The translations under genes and the position numbers were made by a program. The notes below the pieces were generated by a model that was not told the DNA's origin, did no database searches, and was given only the letters and a program-made list of their open reading frames with translations. DNA of 58,204 bases. It comes from an uncultured Oscillospiraceae bacterium (GTDB lineage: Bacteria; Bacillota; Clostridia; Oscillospirales; Oscillospiraceae). The stretch lies in the NCBI GenBank assembly GCA_934654755.1, contig CAKUGQ010000016.1, positions 1 to 58,204 on the forward strand, written 5' to 3'. Positions 24,176-32,025 of the stretch are shown here, piece after piece (the stretch's first letter is position 1; every line of letters starts with the position of its first letter).

Positions 24176-26092
24176 CTATCGGATCGATTTCCTTTTCAGA
24201 ATGATAAACACCGTTCCGACGGCTGCGCCTGTAAGGCAAAGCCCCAGCACAATCCAGAGAATGACCGTTACGGCCAAGCTTTTACCCGGGTCAATGAGCG
24301 TTTGTTCCCCAAGCTTCGGAATGACGCTTCCCTCGTTGCGCCGATAACCGCAAACGGAGCATTCCTCGTGCTCCAATCCTTCGCTGTCCTTCGTCGCTTC
24401 GAGGTCAACCTTCCGGACAAAGCTGTGTGAAGCTGCGTTCAAGTGTTCTTCGCAGCCGGAACAGACTTGCCAGTGCTGTGCCTCATCGTGCTCCCAGCGG
24501 GAGGCATCCGCGTCATGGATGTGGGCCTCAGTTACGACAGTACGCTTGAAGCCGCAGACATTGCAGTCCTCATCCGCATCGCCGTCGTAACTGTGCGCCG
24601 CTTTGTCGGTCAGGCTTCCGGAACGATCCGGGCAGCTTTCGTCTGCACACTCGTGCCAGTGATTTGTTTCGTCGCTGTGCCAGCCGGCGTAGCTGTGCTT
24701 ATGCGTAAGCGTGCGCCGATAGTCGCAGACGTTACAATCCGGATCCGTCTCGCTGTCGTAGATATGCACCGACTTGTCGGCTATGGCTCCGCCCGGTTCC
24801 GGACAGTCGTCCTCTGCGCACTGACGCCAGTGATATTCCTCATCGATGTACCAGCCGACATAATTGTGCGTATGGGAGGGTGGGGAGGCAGGGCGTTCAT
24901 AGCCGCAATACATACGCACGCACTTGTTCGGCGAGTAATCCGTATAAATGTGCGGTTCGATATCCTTGATGCTGCCTGCTCTGTCGGTGCACTCCGGGTC
25001 GCTGCATACCCACCAGTGGTTGTTCTCGTCAAAGTCGAGACTTGTGTACTGGTGCCTGTGCTCCGTCGTAACCAGTGTGAAAACGACCTCGACGCCCATG
25101 CCGCAGGCATAGGTGTAGGTGATTTCGTAAACGTTTTTCTCGACGGTCAGTATGTTGCCTTGTGCGCTTCCGCCCGTCCAATTCGAGGTTTTTCTGACGT
25201 CGAAGCCCTCCGGCAGCGTGGAAAGATCAAAGGAACGGTTTTCGTCAATTGTGATCGTATACCGGTTGTCCCGAAAAAGCCAGTCGCGTCCCACCAGGCC
25301 GCCGAGCTTTGTGCCGCTGAAATCAAGAGAGGTGAGAAGATTCCCTCTGACATCCAGAGTACTGAGCTGTTCATTCCTGCTCAGATCCAGCCTTGTCAGC
25401 CGATTCTCATAGCAAACCAGCATCTGCAGCTTTGTATTTCCACTTATGTCGAGCTCGGTCAGATTGTTTCTTCCGCAATAGACCTCATCCAGTATGGCAC
25501 ACCGGGTGATATTCAGAGCGTTCAGACCGGCATCCAAGCATTCCAGAATGAACAGCTCCGTGTTGTTGGACAGATCCAGAGTACCGAGGTTATTTCCGCT
25601 GCAGGACAGCGTATTCATTCTCGGGTTATGCGACAAATCGAGAGCGGTCAGCAGATTGTCTCTGCAATAGAGCATTACTAGGTCGGGAAGCATACTGACA
25701 TCCAGAGAAGTCAAGCCGCACCCATAGCAGAAAACAGTTCTTAATTTCGTGTTTTTGCTGAGGTCGAGGGAGATGAGCGGCGCATTGGAGCAATCCAGAT
25801 ATGTAAGCTCGGTAAAATACTCAATGCCCTTAAGCGTGCGCGGCTCCCGGCCACCGTGCAATTCAATTTTGGTTACAGCCGCCAATTCGGCTGCGCTCAG
25901 CACGCCGTTGCAGTCCTCGTCATAATGCTCGATAACGTAATTACGGAGCGCTTCGTCCGGAAAGTTCGTTTCGTCTATCACGACGTCGCCGGAGGACGGC
26001 GGTTCATCGCCCGGTTCAGCAAAAACCGTCAGGGTCGCGATGCACAGCAGCAGGGAAAGCGCAAACAGGGCGATACGGGGTTTTCGTTTCAT
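24176..26092 (-). CDS. Surface leucine-rich-repeat protein with EF-hand and four Cys/His zinc-ribbon-like repeats
   Basis: 638 aa. Signal peptide at 1-25 (ending VFA-E). An EF-hand-like calcium loop lies at about 58-69 (DEDCNGVLSAAE), as in dockerins. Residues ~85-265 are about eight LRR units (for example LTYLDCSNAPLISLDLS). Then four ~57-residue units at about 345-595, each with H-x-H, HW-x(2)-C, a second Cys and a late C-x-x-C-G/D-Y/F-R, i.e. a likely metal-binding module. A final membrane helix (about 605-630) with basic tail anchors it. This looks like a cell-surface adhesin or carbohydrate/protein-binding protein; the ligand is unknown. RBS is weak (TTTCTCC-like AGAAAAAA region). Promoter 26216-26244. 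Confidence 0.85.
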   Translation of the reverse strand: MKRKPRIALFALSLLLCIATLTVFAEPGDEPPSSGDVVIDETNFPDEALRNYVIEHYDEDCNGVLSAAELAAVTKIELHGGREPRTLKGIEYFTELTYLDCSNAPLISLDLSKNTKLRTVFCYGCGLTSLDVSMLPDLVMLYCRDNLLTALDLSHNPRMNTLSCSGNNLGTLDLSNNTELFILECLDAGLNALNITRCAILDEVYCGRNNLTELDISGNTKLQMLVCYENRLTRLDLSRNEQLSTLDVRGNLLTSLDFSGTKLGGLVGRDWLFRDNRYTITIDENRSFDLSTLPEGFDVRKTSNWTGGSAQGNILTVEKNVYEITYTYACGMGVEVVFTLVTTEHRHQYTSLDFDENNHWWVCSDPECTDRAGSIKDIEPHIYTDYSPNKCVRMYCGYERPASPPSHTHNYVGWYIDEEYHWRQCAEDDCPEPGGAIADKSVHIYDSETDPDCNVCDYRRTLTHKHSYAGWHSDETNHWHECADESCPDRSGSLTDKAAHSYDGDADEDCNVCGFKRTVVTEAHIHDADASRWEHDEAQHWQVCSGCEEHLNAASHSFVRKVDLEATKDSEGLEHEECSVCGYRRNEGSVIPKLGEQTLIDPGKSLAVTVILWIVLGLCLTGAAVGTVFIILKRKSIR

Positions 26093-26215
26093 TTTTTTCT
26101 CCTTCCGGTGTGTCCGCCCGATGCAGGCAGACGGATGAAATGGAGCCGATCGGCTCCCGGGCGAACATGAATTACGCGCAAACCGCCATGACGTATTTAC
26201 GTGAACCTTGTATCC

Positions 26216-26244
26216 ATAATAGCACAGATGCTTTAAACGATCAA
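26216..26244 (-). promoter_or_regulatory. Promoter for the LRR gene
   Basis: Minus strand: TTGATC (26239-26244), 17-bp spacer, TATTAT (26216-26221). The ~120-base leader contains the palindrome GGAGCCGATCGGCTCC at 26142-26157. Confidence 0.6.
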
Positions 26245-26317
26245 GCTGTTTTCAAAAGAATTATACGCTTCCTCCGCATATTCCTGTCGAACAATCCTGT
26301 TCCGCCCGACTTCTCTC

Positions 26318-26347
26318 TTGACGGAAGGTGCAGACGTGTGGTACAAT
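26318..26347 (+). promoter_or_regulatory. Promoter for the ABC-F gene
   Basis: TTGACG at 26318-26323, 18-bp spacer, TACAAT at 26342-26347 with extended TGG. Leader of about 30 bases with TGGAG before ATG 26382. Confidence 0.65.
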
Positions 26348-26381
26348 TTGCATAGGGAAAAACAAAGCTTTGGAGAATACC

Positions 26382-28244
26382 ATGGTTGATATATCCGTAA
26401 AAGAACTGGTGAAGTCCTTTGAGGTCGGCGCAACGCTCCTTGACGGCTTTTCCTTTGATATTCATGAGGGCGAGCGCGTGGGCATCATGGGACGCAACGG
26501 CTGCGGCAAAACCACGCTGTTCCGTCTGCTGACGCACGAGCTTGAGCCGGACTCCGGCACGGTCTTTATCGCCCCCGGGAAAAAGCTGGGGCTCATTTCA
26601 CAAATTCCGCATTACCCGCAGGGCTTTACCGCTCTGGACGTATTAAAAACTGCCTTTGCGCCTTTGCGCGCGCTCAAGGAGCAGATGGAAGCAATGGAGT
26701 ATCGTCTGACCGCCAGCGCGCCGCGCACACTGCTCGATGAATATGACCGCCTGAGCAACGCCTACCTGGTGGGCGGCGGCTACGAGCAGGACACACAGAT
26801 CGATAAGATCTGCAACGGCCTTGGCATTCCGACGGCAATGCGCGATCAGGCGTTTGCACAGCTCTCCGGCGGTGAGAAGACCCGCGTTAATCTGGCCCGT
26901 CTTCTGCTGGAAAAAACGGACATTCTGTTGCTCGACGAGCCGACGAACCATCTTGACCTGAAAAGCGTCGAGTGGCTGGAAGAGTATCTGCTCAAATTCA
27001 AGGGTACGGTGCTGACCATTTCGCACGATCGCTTTTTCCTGGATCGGGTCGTACAGAGGATCATTGAAATTCAGGCCGGAAAGGCTGAATTTTACGGCGG
27101 AAACTACACATTCTATCTGGGAGAAAAACAGGCGCGCTTCAACCTTCAGCTCCGTCAGTATGAGCAGGAGCAGGCCAAACTCAAGCAGCTCGGGTTTACC
27201 GTTGAACGCATGAAGGGCTGGGGCATCAATAACCGCGTGCTCTACCGCCGCGCCATGTCCATTCAGCATCGTATGGAGCGCATTGAAAAGACAGAGCGCC
27301 CCACGACCGAACGCACCATGCGGGCAAAATTCAGCGAAAAGGATTTTCACGGTGACGAGGTTCTAACCGTAAAGAATATGGCCAAGCGCTTTGGAGAGCG
27401 GACGCTGTTCTCCGGTGTGGAGCTGCTGGTCAAGGGCGGTGAGCGCATTGCGCTGCTCGGAGACAACGGTACGGGGAAAACGACTTTCCTGCGCGTACTG
27501 CTCGGCGAGGAACCGGGCGAGGGGCGTATCCGCTTCGGCCCTTCCGTGAAAACCGCCTACCTCCCGCAGGTTATCCATTTCAGTCATCCGGAGCGCACAC
27601 TCTACGACACCATGCTCTACGAAAAAAACTGTACCCCGCAGGTTGCCCGTGATCGGCTTGGCGCGTTTCTGTTTTCCGGCGAGGATGTGTTCAAGACCGT
27701 CGGGACACTGTCCGGCGGCGAACAGTCCCGTCTGCGGCTGTGTATGCTGATGGATGAAAAAATCAACCTTCTGGTGCTTGACGAGCCAACGAATCACCTC
27801 GATATTTCCTCGCGTGAATGGATTGAGGACGCGCTGGAGGAATATGAGGGCACTCTGATCTTTGTCTCTCACGACCGCTATTTCATTGAAAAATTCGCCA
27901 CGCGGATCTGGCTGCTGGAAAACGGCACAATCCGTGATTTTCTCTGCGGCTATGCCAAATACCGCTCGATTCTGGCACACGAAGCGATGGATAAAGCCCG
28001 TCCTGCGCAGCTCAAAAAAGGAAAGCCTGAAAAGATGCCTGCGCCAAAGGATACCGCAAAGCTCGTGCGTAAGCTTGAAGCGGACATCGAAAAGCAGGAA
28101 AAATTGCTTGCCGTGATAGAGGAAAAGATAGAAGCCGCCGCAGCCGATTATCAGGAGCTTTCCCGTCTGATGAGTGAGAAGGAAGAAGCCGAAGCGCAGC
28201 TCATGACACTGATGGAACAGTGGGAAGCGGCGCAGGAGAAATAA
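26382..28244 (+). CDS. ABC-F family ribosome-associated ATPase
   Basis: 620 aa with two ABC ATPase domains and no membrane helices, the ABC-F layout. Domain 1: GRNGCGKTTL, LSGGEKTRVNLARLL, LLLDEPTNHLD. A linker region of about 60-80 residues with KLKQLGFTVERMKGWGINN follows. Domain 2: GDNGTGKTTFLRVLL, LSGGEQSRLRLCML, LVLDEPTNHLD. A C-terminal coiled coil spans about residues 540-620. ABC-F proteins act at the ribosomal exit site and rescue or protect translation; some give antibiotic resistance. Which subfamily this is needs a tree. The ATG has TGGAG upstream. Confidence 0.9.
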   Translation: MVDISVKELVKSFEVGATLLDGFSFDIHEGERVGIMGRNGCGKTTLFRLLTHELEPDSGTVFIAPGKKLGLISQIPHYPQGFTALDVLKTAFAPLRALKEQMEAMEYRLTASAPRTLLDEYDRLSNAYLVGGGYEQDTQIDKICNGLGIPTAMRDQAFAQLSGGEKTRVNLARLLLEKTDILLLDEPTNHLDLKSVEWLEEYLLKFKGTVLTISHDRFFLDRVVQRIIEIQAGKAEFYGGNYTFYLGEKQARFNLQLRQYEQEQAKLKQLGFTVERMKGWGINNRVLYRRAMSIQHRMERIEKTERPTTERTMRAKFSEKDFHGDEVLTVKNMAKRFGERTLFSGVELLVKGGERIALLGDNGTGKTTFLRVLLGEEPGEGRIRFGPSVKTAYLPQVIHFSHPERTLYDTMLYEKNCTPQVARDRLGAFLFSGEDVFKTVGTLSGGEQSRLRLCMLMDEKINLLVLDEPTNHLDISSREWIEDALEEYEGTLIFVSHDRYFIEKFATRIWLLENGTIRDFLCGYAKYRSILAHEAMDKARPAQLKKGKPEKMPAPKDTAKLVRKLEADIEKQEKLLAVIEEKIEAAAADYQELSRLMSEKEEAEAQLMTLMEQWEAAQEK

Positions 28245-28249
28245 GTGTG

Positions 28250-28672
28250 ATGCTCTCATTTCTTTCTGCCGCTGAGGGAGACATCCCGGTGATTTTCGCA
28301 CAGGCGCGGGATCTGATCGTGCGGTATGAGGATGCTGCTGCCATTGATCTGCGTGAAGCACTTGCATGGACGGAACGCAAGATCGCAAAACACCTCCATG
28401 AATATATTCGAGTAGCGCGAAATGGGGAAACGTGCGCATTTGTTCGCCGTTGTGCCGACGGTGAACTGGACGATCTCTATGTTTTGCCGCAGTTTCGCGG
28501 GCAGGGAATCGGCTCAGCCGTCCTGGTGTGGTGTCTAAAGCAGACCACTGTGCCACCGTATTTTTATGTTTTCACCCGGAACATCCGTGCAATTGCCCTG
28601 TATCGCCGCTTCGGCTTTGAGCTTTGCGAATCGGTTAGCCCCACGAGGGCAATCATGCGGATGAGTTTCTAA
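28250..28672 (+). CDS. GNAT N-acetyltransferase
   Basis: 140 aa. The acetyl-CoA-binding motif is LYVLPQFRGQGIGSAVLVW; the C-terminal ALYRRFGFEL motif is also typical. Family: Gcn5-related N-acetyltransferases with small-molecule or protein substrates, here unknown. The preferred ATG at 28250 lies five bases after the ABC-F stop, with AGGAG 14 bases upstream; a GTG at 28247 is the alternative. Co-transcribed with the ABC-F gene. Confidence 0.8.
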   Translation: MLSFLSAAEGDIPVIFAQARDLIVRYEDAAAIDLREALAWTERKIAKHLHEYIRVARNGETCAFVRRCADGELDDLYVLPQFRGQGIGSAVLVWCLKQTTVPPYFYVFTRNIRAIALYRRFGFELCESVSPTRAIMRMSF

Positions 28673-28711
28673 AAGAATTAAACTATTTCAACCAAGGAGC
28701 GTAGTTTCAAT

Positions 28712-29527
28712 ATGAGTTCGTGTAACGGAAATTGTTCCTCCTGCGGATCCGACTGCTCGGATCGCAAACAGGAAAGTCTGCTCGCAGAGCTGAATCCGAA
28801 ATCAAGCGTAAAAAAGGTGATTGCCGTCGTTTCCGGCAAGGGCGGTGTCGGCAAGAGCACCGTCACAAGCCTTCTGGCCTGCGCCATGCGGAAACGCGGC
28901 CGCCGCGTCGCCATTCTGGATGCAGACATCACCGGTCCGTCCATTCCGAAGGCATTCGGTGTGAGCGAATGCGCCGGGTCGGACGAGAGTGGGCTTTATC
29001 CCGCCGTCAGCAAAACAGGCATTCAGATTATGTCCGTCAATCTGCTGCTGGATCACGATACGGATCCCGTTCTGTGGCGCGGACCGATCATTGCCGGCGC
29101 CGTGAAGCAGTTTTGGACGGATGTCGTTTGGCAGGACGTGGACTATATGTTCGTCGATATGCCTCCCGGAACGGGCGACGTGCCGTTAACCGTATTCCAG
29201 TCGCTGCCCATTGACGGCATCGTGCTTGTCACATCCCCGCAGGAGCTTGTCGGTATGATCGTCTCCAAGGCCGTCCGCATGGCCGAGATGATGCATATTC
29301 CCGTATACGGCATCGTGGAGAACTACAGCTATTTCCGCTGCCCGGACTGCGGCAAAAATCACGAGATCTTCGGGAAGAGCCATCTCACCGAAATTTCACG
29401 GGAATACCGTCTGCCGGTCCTGGCGCGGCTGCCGATTGATCCGGCCGTCGCCGCCGCCTGCGACCGCGGAGAGGCCGAGAACCTGCCAACGGATGAGCTG
29501 GAGGCTGCCGTTGCCGCTATCGGCTGA
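28712..29527 (+). CDS. Mrp/NBP35 family P-loop ATPase (iron-sulfur cluster carrier)
   Basis: 271 aa, MinD-superfamily protein of the Mrp/ApbC/Nbp35 group. Deviant Walker A GKGGVGKST, then DADITGPSIP and DMPPGTGDVPLTVFQ, and the C-terminal cluster-binding CPDCGKNHEIFG. Like eukaryotic Nbp35 it also carries an N-terminal cysteine motif (CNGNCSSCGSDC, residues 4-15). It should bind and transfer [4Fe-4S] clusters in the cytoplasm. AAGGAG lies 12 bases before the ATG. The downstream gene starts 38 bases later. Confidence 0.9.
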   Translation: MSSCNGNCSSCGSDCSDRKQESLLAELNPKSSVKKVIAVVSGKGGVGKSTVTSLLACAMRKRGRRVAILDADITGPSIPKAFGVSECAGSDESGLYPAVSKTGIQIMSVNLLLDHDTDPVLWRGPIIAGAVKQFWTDVVWQDVDYMFVDMPPGTGDVPLTVFQSLPIDGIVLVTSPQELVGMIVSKAVRMAEMMHIPVYGIVENYSYFRCPDCGKNHEIFGKSHLTEISREYRLPVLARLPIDPAVAAACDRGEAENLPTDELEAAVAAIG

Positions 29528-29565
29528 AAAAGGGAAGCGTTTACGGGGAAAGGGGAGAGGATGGT

Positions 29566-30183
29566 TTGAAAATCGACCGATTTTCCGTTGTCGCAATCGC
29601 ACTGTGTCTGGTACTTCTGTGCTTCGGCGTGTATCAGGCGGTTGGCGGTGGGACGACCATTACGGTTACGCCCGGTGCGTCCGGCCTGACCGGCGCGCCG
29701 ACGGCTGCTCCCTCCACCGAAGCGCCTTCCGAATCCGTGATTCGCATCGATACCGGCTTTACACTGCCGCCGACGGAGGCAACGGAGCCTCCTTCAACGG
29801 TTGTTCCCGTACCGACGCAGCCCGTTACCGCCCCGCCGACGATCCCCGCGCCGACCGATCCAATCACGGTTCCGACCGAACCGAGCGCTTCAACGCCTCC
29901 CGTTGTGTCGGATCGGTTGGCACTGGTCTCCATGTCGAAAAGCGTTTCCGCCAACAGCAAAGCAACGGTGCGGGTACGCGGCATTCCCGGCACCAGCTAC
30001 AGCATTGCGGTCTATTACTCCTCGGGTCCCAGCTCTGCAAAGGGACTGACCGACAAGACGGCTTCCACCGACGGTATTGTGGAATGGACGTGGCGCGTCG
30101 GCCCGAAAACGAAACCGGGACAGTATCGAATTGTAATCTCCGGCGGCGGAGAAACGCTTGAACTGAAATTTACCGTTACATAA
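29566..30183 (+). CDS. Membrane-anchored protein with Pro/Thr-rich linker and Ig-like C-terminal domain
   Basis: 205 aa from a TTG at 29566 with GAGAGG five bases upstream. A hydrophobic anchor (residues ~8-24, VVAIALCLVLLCFGVYQAV) is followed by a Thr/Pro/Ala-rich linker (PTEATEPPSTVVPVPTQPV and similar, about 40-115) and an ~85-residue beta domain (KSVSANSKATVRVRGIPG ... KLEFTVT-like end). The layout is of a Gram-positive envelope protein holding a domain outside the wall. No specific family recognised; FIVAR- or Ig-like bacterial domains are candidates. The ATG just upstream (29561) is part of the two-codon frame ATG-GTT-TGA. Confidence 0.6.
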   Translation: MKIDRFSVVAIALCLVLLCFGVYQAVGGGTTITVTPGASGLTGAPTAAPSTEAPSESVIRIDTGFTLPPTEATEPPSTVVPVPTQPVTAPPTIPAPTDPITVPTEPSASTPPVVSDRLALVSMSKSVSANSKATVRVRGIPGTSYSIAVYYSSGPSSAKGLTDKTASTDGIVEWTWRVGPKTKPGQYRIVISGGGETLELKFTVT

Positions 30184-30193
30184 AGGAATCGCT

Positions 30194-31330
30194 ATGTTTC
30201 AATTGCTAAAAACCGAAGGTGCTGCACGTCGAGGCGTCTTTACCTGTGCGCACGGGACGGTGCAGACCCCCGTGTTTATGAACGTCGGCACGCAGGGCGC
30301 CATCAAGGGTGCGCTTAGCGCGGCTGATCTGGAGAACATCGGCTGTCAGGTCGAGCTGTCGAACACTTACCACCTGCATTTGCGGCCCGGCGACCGGATT
30401 GTGCGCGATATGGGCGGGCTGCACCGCTTTATGACATGGAACCGCCCGATTCTGACCGATTCCGGCGGCTTTCAGGTCTTTTCGCTTGCAAGCCTGCGTA
30501 AGATCAGGGAGGAAGGAGTGTATTTTGCTTCCCATCTGGACGGTCATAAGATTTTTATGGGTCCGGAGCAAAGTATGCAGATTCAGTCAAACCTTGGTTC
30601 GGATATCTGTATGGCCTTTGACGAATGCGTCGAAAACCCCGCGCCGTATGAGTATGTAAAGCAGTCGGCGGAGCGGACCTATCGCTGGCTCGTACGATGC
30701 AAAGCAGAAAACGAGCGATTGAATGCGCTTCCGGATACGGTAAATCCGCAGCAGATGCTCTGGGGTATCAACCAGGGCGGTACCTATGCCGATGTGCGCG
30801 TGCATAATATGCAACAGATTGCGGCGCTGGATCTTCCGGGTTACGCCATCGGTGGGCTTGCCGTCGGCGAGAGCACGGAGACGATGTATGAAATCATCGA
30901 AGCCGTGGAGCCGTATATGCCGAAAAACAAGACGCGGTATCTGATGGGCGTCGGCACGCCGTCGAATATCATTGAGGGGGTCGCCCGCGGCGTGGACTTT
31001 TTCGACTGCGTGATGCCCGCACGTAACGCACGGCATGCCAAGCTTTTTACCTGGTCCGGTACGCGCAATCTGAAAAATGCAAAATACGAGCGCGATGAAC
31101 GCCCGCTGGATGAGCAGTGCGATTGTCCGGTCTGCCGCCGCTACTCGCGTGCGTATCTGCGTCATCTGTTCAAAGCGGAGGAGATGCTTGCCATGCGTCT
31201 TTGCGTCATGCACAACCTGTACTTCTATAACGAGCTGACCCGGCGCATCCGCGACGCGCTCGACGCGGGCGAGTTTTCGGCATTCCGTGCTCGCTATTCC
31301 GGGCTGCTTGCGCAGCGAGCGGACGACTGA
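30194..31330 (+). CDS. tgt: tRNA-guanine transglycosylase (queuine/preQ1 tRNA-ribosyltransferase)
   Basis: 378 aa, full length. Exchanges guanine 34 of tRNAs with GUN anticodons for preQ1 (bacteria). Seen: NTYHLHLRPG, the SDSGGFQVFS segment with a catalytic aspartate, GSDICMAFDEC, GVGTPSNIIEGVARGVDFFDCVMPARNARH with the second (nucleophile) aspartate, and the zinc site CDCPVC with a later histidine (about residue 315). AAGGA before ATG 30194. Ten bases after the membrane-anchored protein. yajC follows, a common Bacillota arrangement. Confidence 0.95.
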   Translation: MFQLLKTEGAARRGVFTCAHGTVQTPVFMNVGTQGAIKGALSAADLENIGCQVELSNTYHLHLRPGDRIVRDMGGLHRFMTWNRPILTDSGGFQVFSLASLRKIREEGVYFASHLDGHKIFMGPEQSMQIQSNLGSDICMAFDECVENPAPYEYVKQSAERTYRWLVRCKAENERLNALPDTVNPQQMLWGINQGGTYADVRVHNMQQIAALDLPGYAIGGLAVGESTETMYEIIEAVEPYMPKNKTRYLMGVGTPSNIIEGVARGVDFFDCVMPARNARHAKLFTWSGTRNLKNAKYERDERPLDEQCDCPVCRRYSRAYLRHLFKAEEMLAMRLCVMHNLYFYNELTRRIRDALDAGEFSAFRARYSGLLAQRADD

Positions 31331-31352
31331 CCGAAAAAAAGTAAATTCATGC

Positions 31353-31381
31353 TTGCAAATTGCTGTATGAACCGATATAAT
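31353..31381 (+). promoter_or_regulatory. Promoter for yajC
   Basis: TTGCAA at 31353-31358, 17-bp spacer, consensus TATAAT at 31376-31381, about 25 bases before the AGGAGG site. Confidence 0.65.
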
Positions 31382-31410
31382 AGATTCGATTAAAAACAGG
31401 AGGAACAACC

Positions 31411-31782
31411 ATGGACTTTACCTTTATCATCATGCTGGTTGTGATGGTCGCCGTGTTCTACTTCATGATCATCCGTCCGGACCGCAAGAAGAAGAAGGAA
31501 GAAGAAGCGCTGCGCAATGCGCTCAAGGAAGGCGACCGCATCACCACCATCGGCGGTATCGTCGGCAAGATCGTTGACGTCAAGGGCGATAACATCGTCA
31601 TTGAGACCAGCGCAGACCGCGTTCGCATGGAGCTGACCAAGTGGTCCGTCATGACGAACAACACCGCACAGGAGGCCGCGCAGAAGCAGCGTGCCGAGGC
31701 CGCAGCCGCTGCGAAGGAAGCCGCCGATAAGAAAAAGGCGGAAAAAGCCAAGGCAAAGGCTGACAAGAAAGCGGGCAGATAA
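31411..31782 (+). CDS. yajC: Preprotein translocase subunit YajC
   Basis: 123 aa. One N-terminal helix (FTFIIMLVVMVAVFYFMII), the RPDRKKKKEEE basic patch, EGDRITTIGGIVGKIVDV and a long lysine/alanine-rich C-terminal tail, all typical of YajC, the small membrane subunit that accompanies SecDF at the Sec translocon. secDF is not in the window. AGGAGG precedes the ATG; the gene ends at an intrinsic terminator. Confidence 0.92.
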   Translation: MDFTFIIMLVVMVAVFYFMIIRPDRKKKKEEEALRNALKEGDRITTIGGIVGKIVDVKGDNIVIETSADRVRMELTKWSVMTNNTAQEAAQKQRAEAAAAAKEAADKKKAEKAKAKADKKAGR

Positions 31783-31796
31783 GCAGCAGAAACCGA

Positions 31797-31829
31797 CACC
31801 GACCGGAGCTCCCGGCCGGTGTTTTTTCT
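31797..31829 (+). terminator. Terminator after yajC
   Basis: Ten-bp stem with one mismatch: CACCGACCGG (31797-31806) with CCGGCCGGTG (31812-31821), then TTTTTTCTT. Confidence 0.85.
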
Positions 31830-31904
31830 TTGGCGCTTTCGCACAAAATATGGTATATCAATTTAGCCATTCATACGAATTTCCGCGTTACGACTCGTTT
31901 TGAC

Positions 31905-31932
31905 TTGCAAAAATTATGAGAATCGGTATAAT
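31905..31932 (+). promoter_or_regulatory. Promoter for the lipoprotein gene
   Basis: TTGCAA at 31905-31910, 16-bp spacer, consensus TATAAT at 31927-31932. The ~85-base leader is purine-rich; I see no clear riboswitch fold in it. Confidence 0.55.
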
Positions 31933-32025
31933 CAGATTATATTGGATGGGTGACGGAAGGAGGCCCTGAAAGGAAGGTATAGTTTTGGATAGAGTCGATT
32001 CAAAAAAAGGAAGGAAGACAAATAC

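Noticed and set aside
27363..28556. 397-codon minus frame opposite the ABC-F gene
   Set aside because: Antisense to both Walker motifs and the C-terminal coil of the ABC-F protein; no promoter or RBS.
31933..32025. Riboswitch in the lipoprotein leader
   Set aside because: Purine-rich but without paired stems or a terminator/antiterminator pattern that I could fold by eye.
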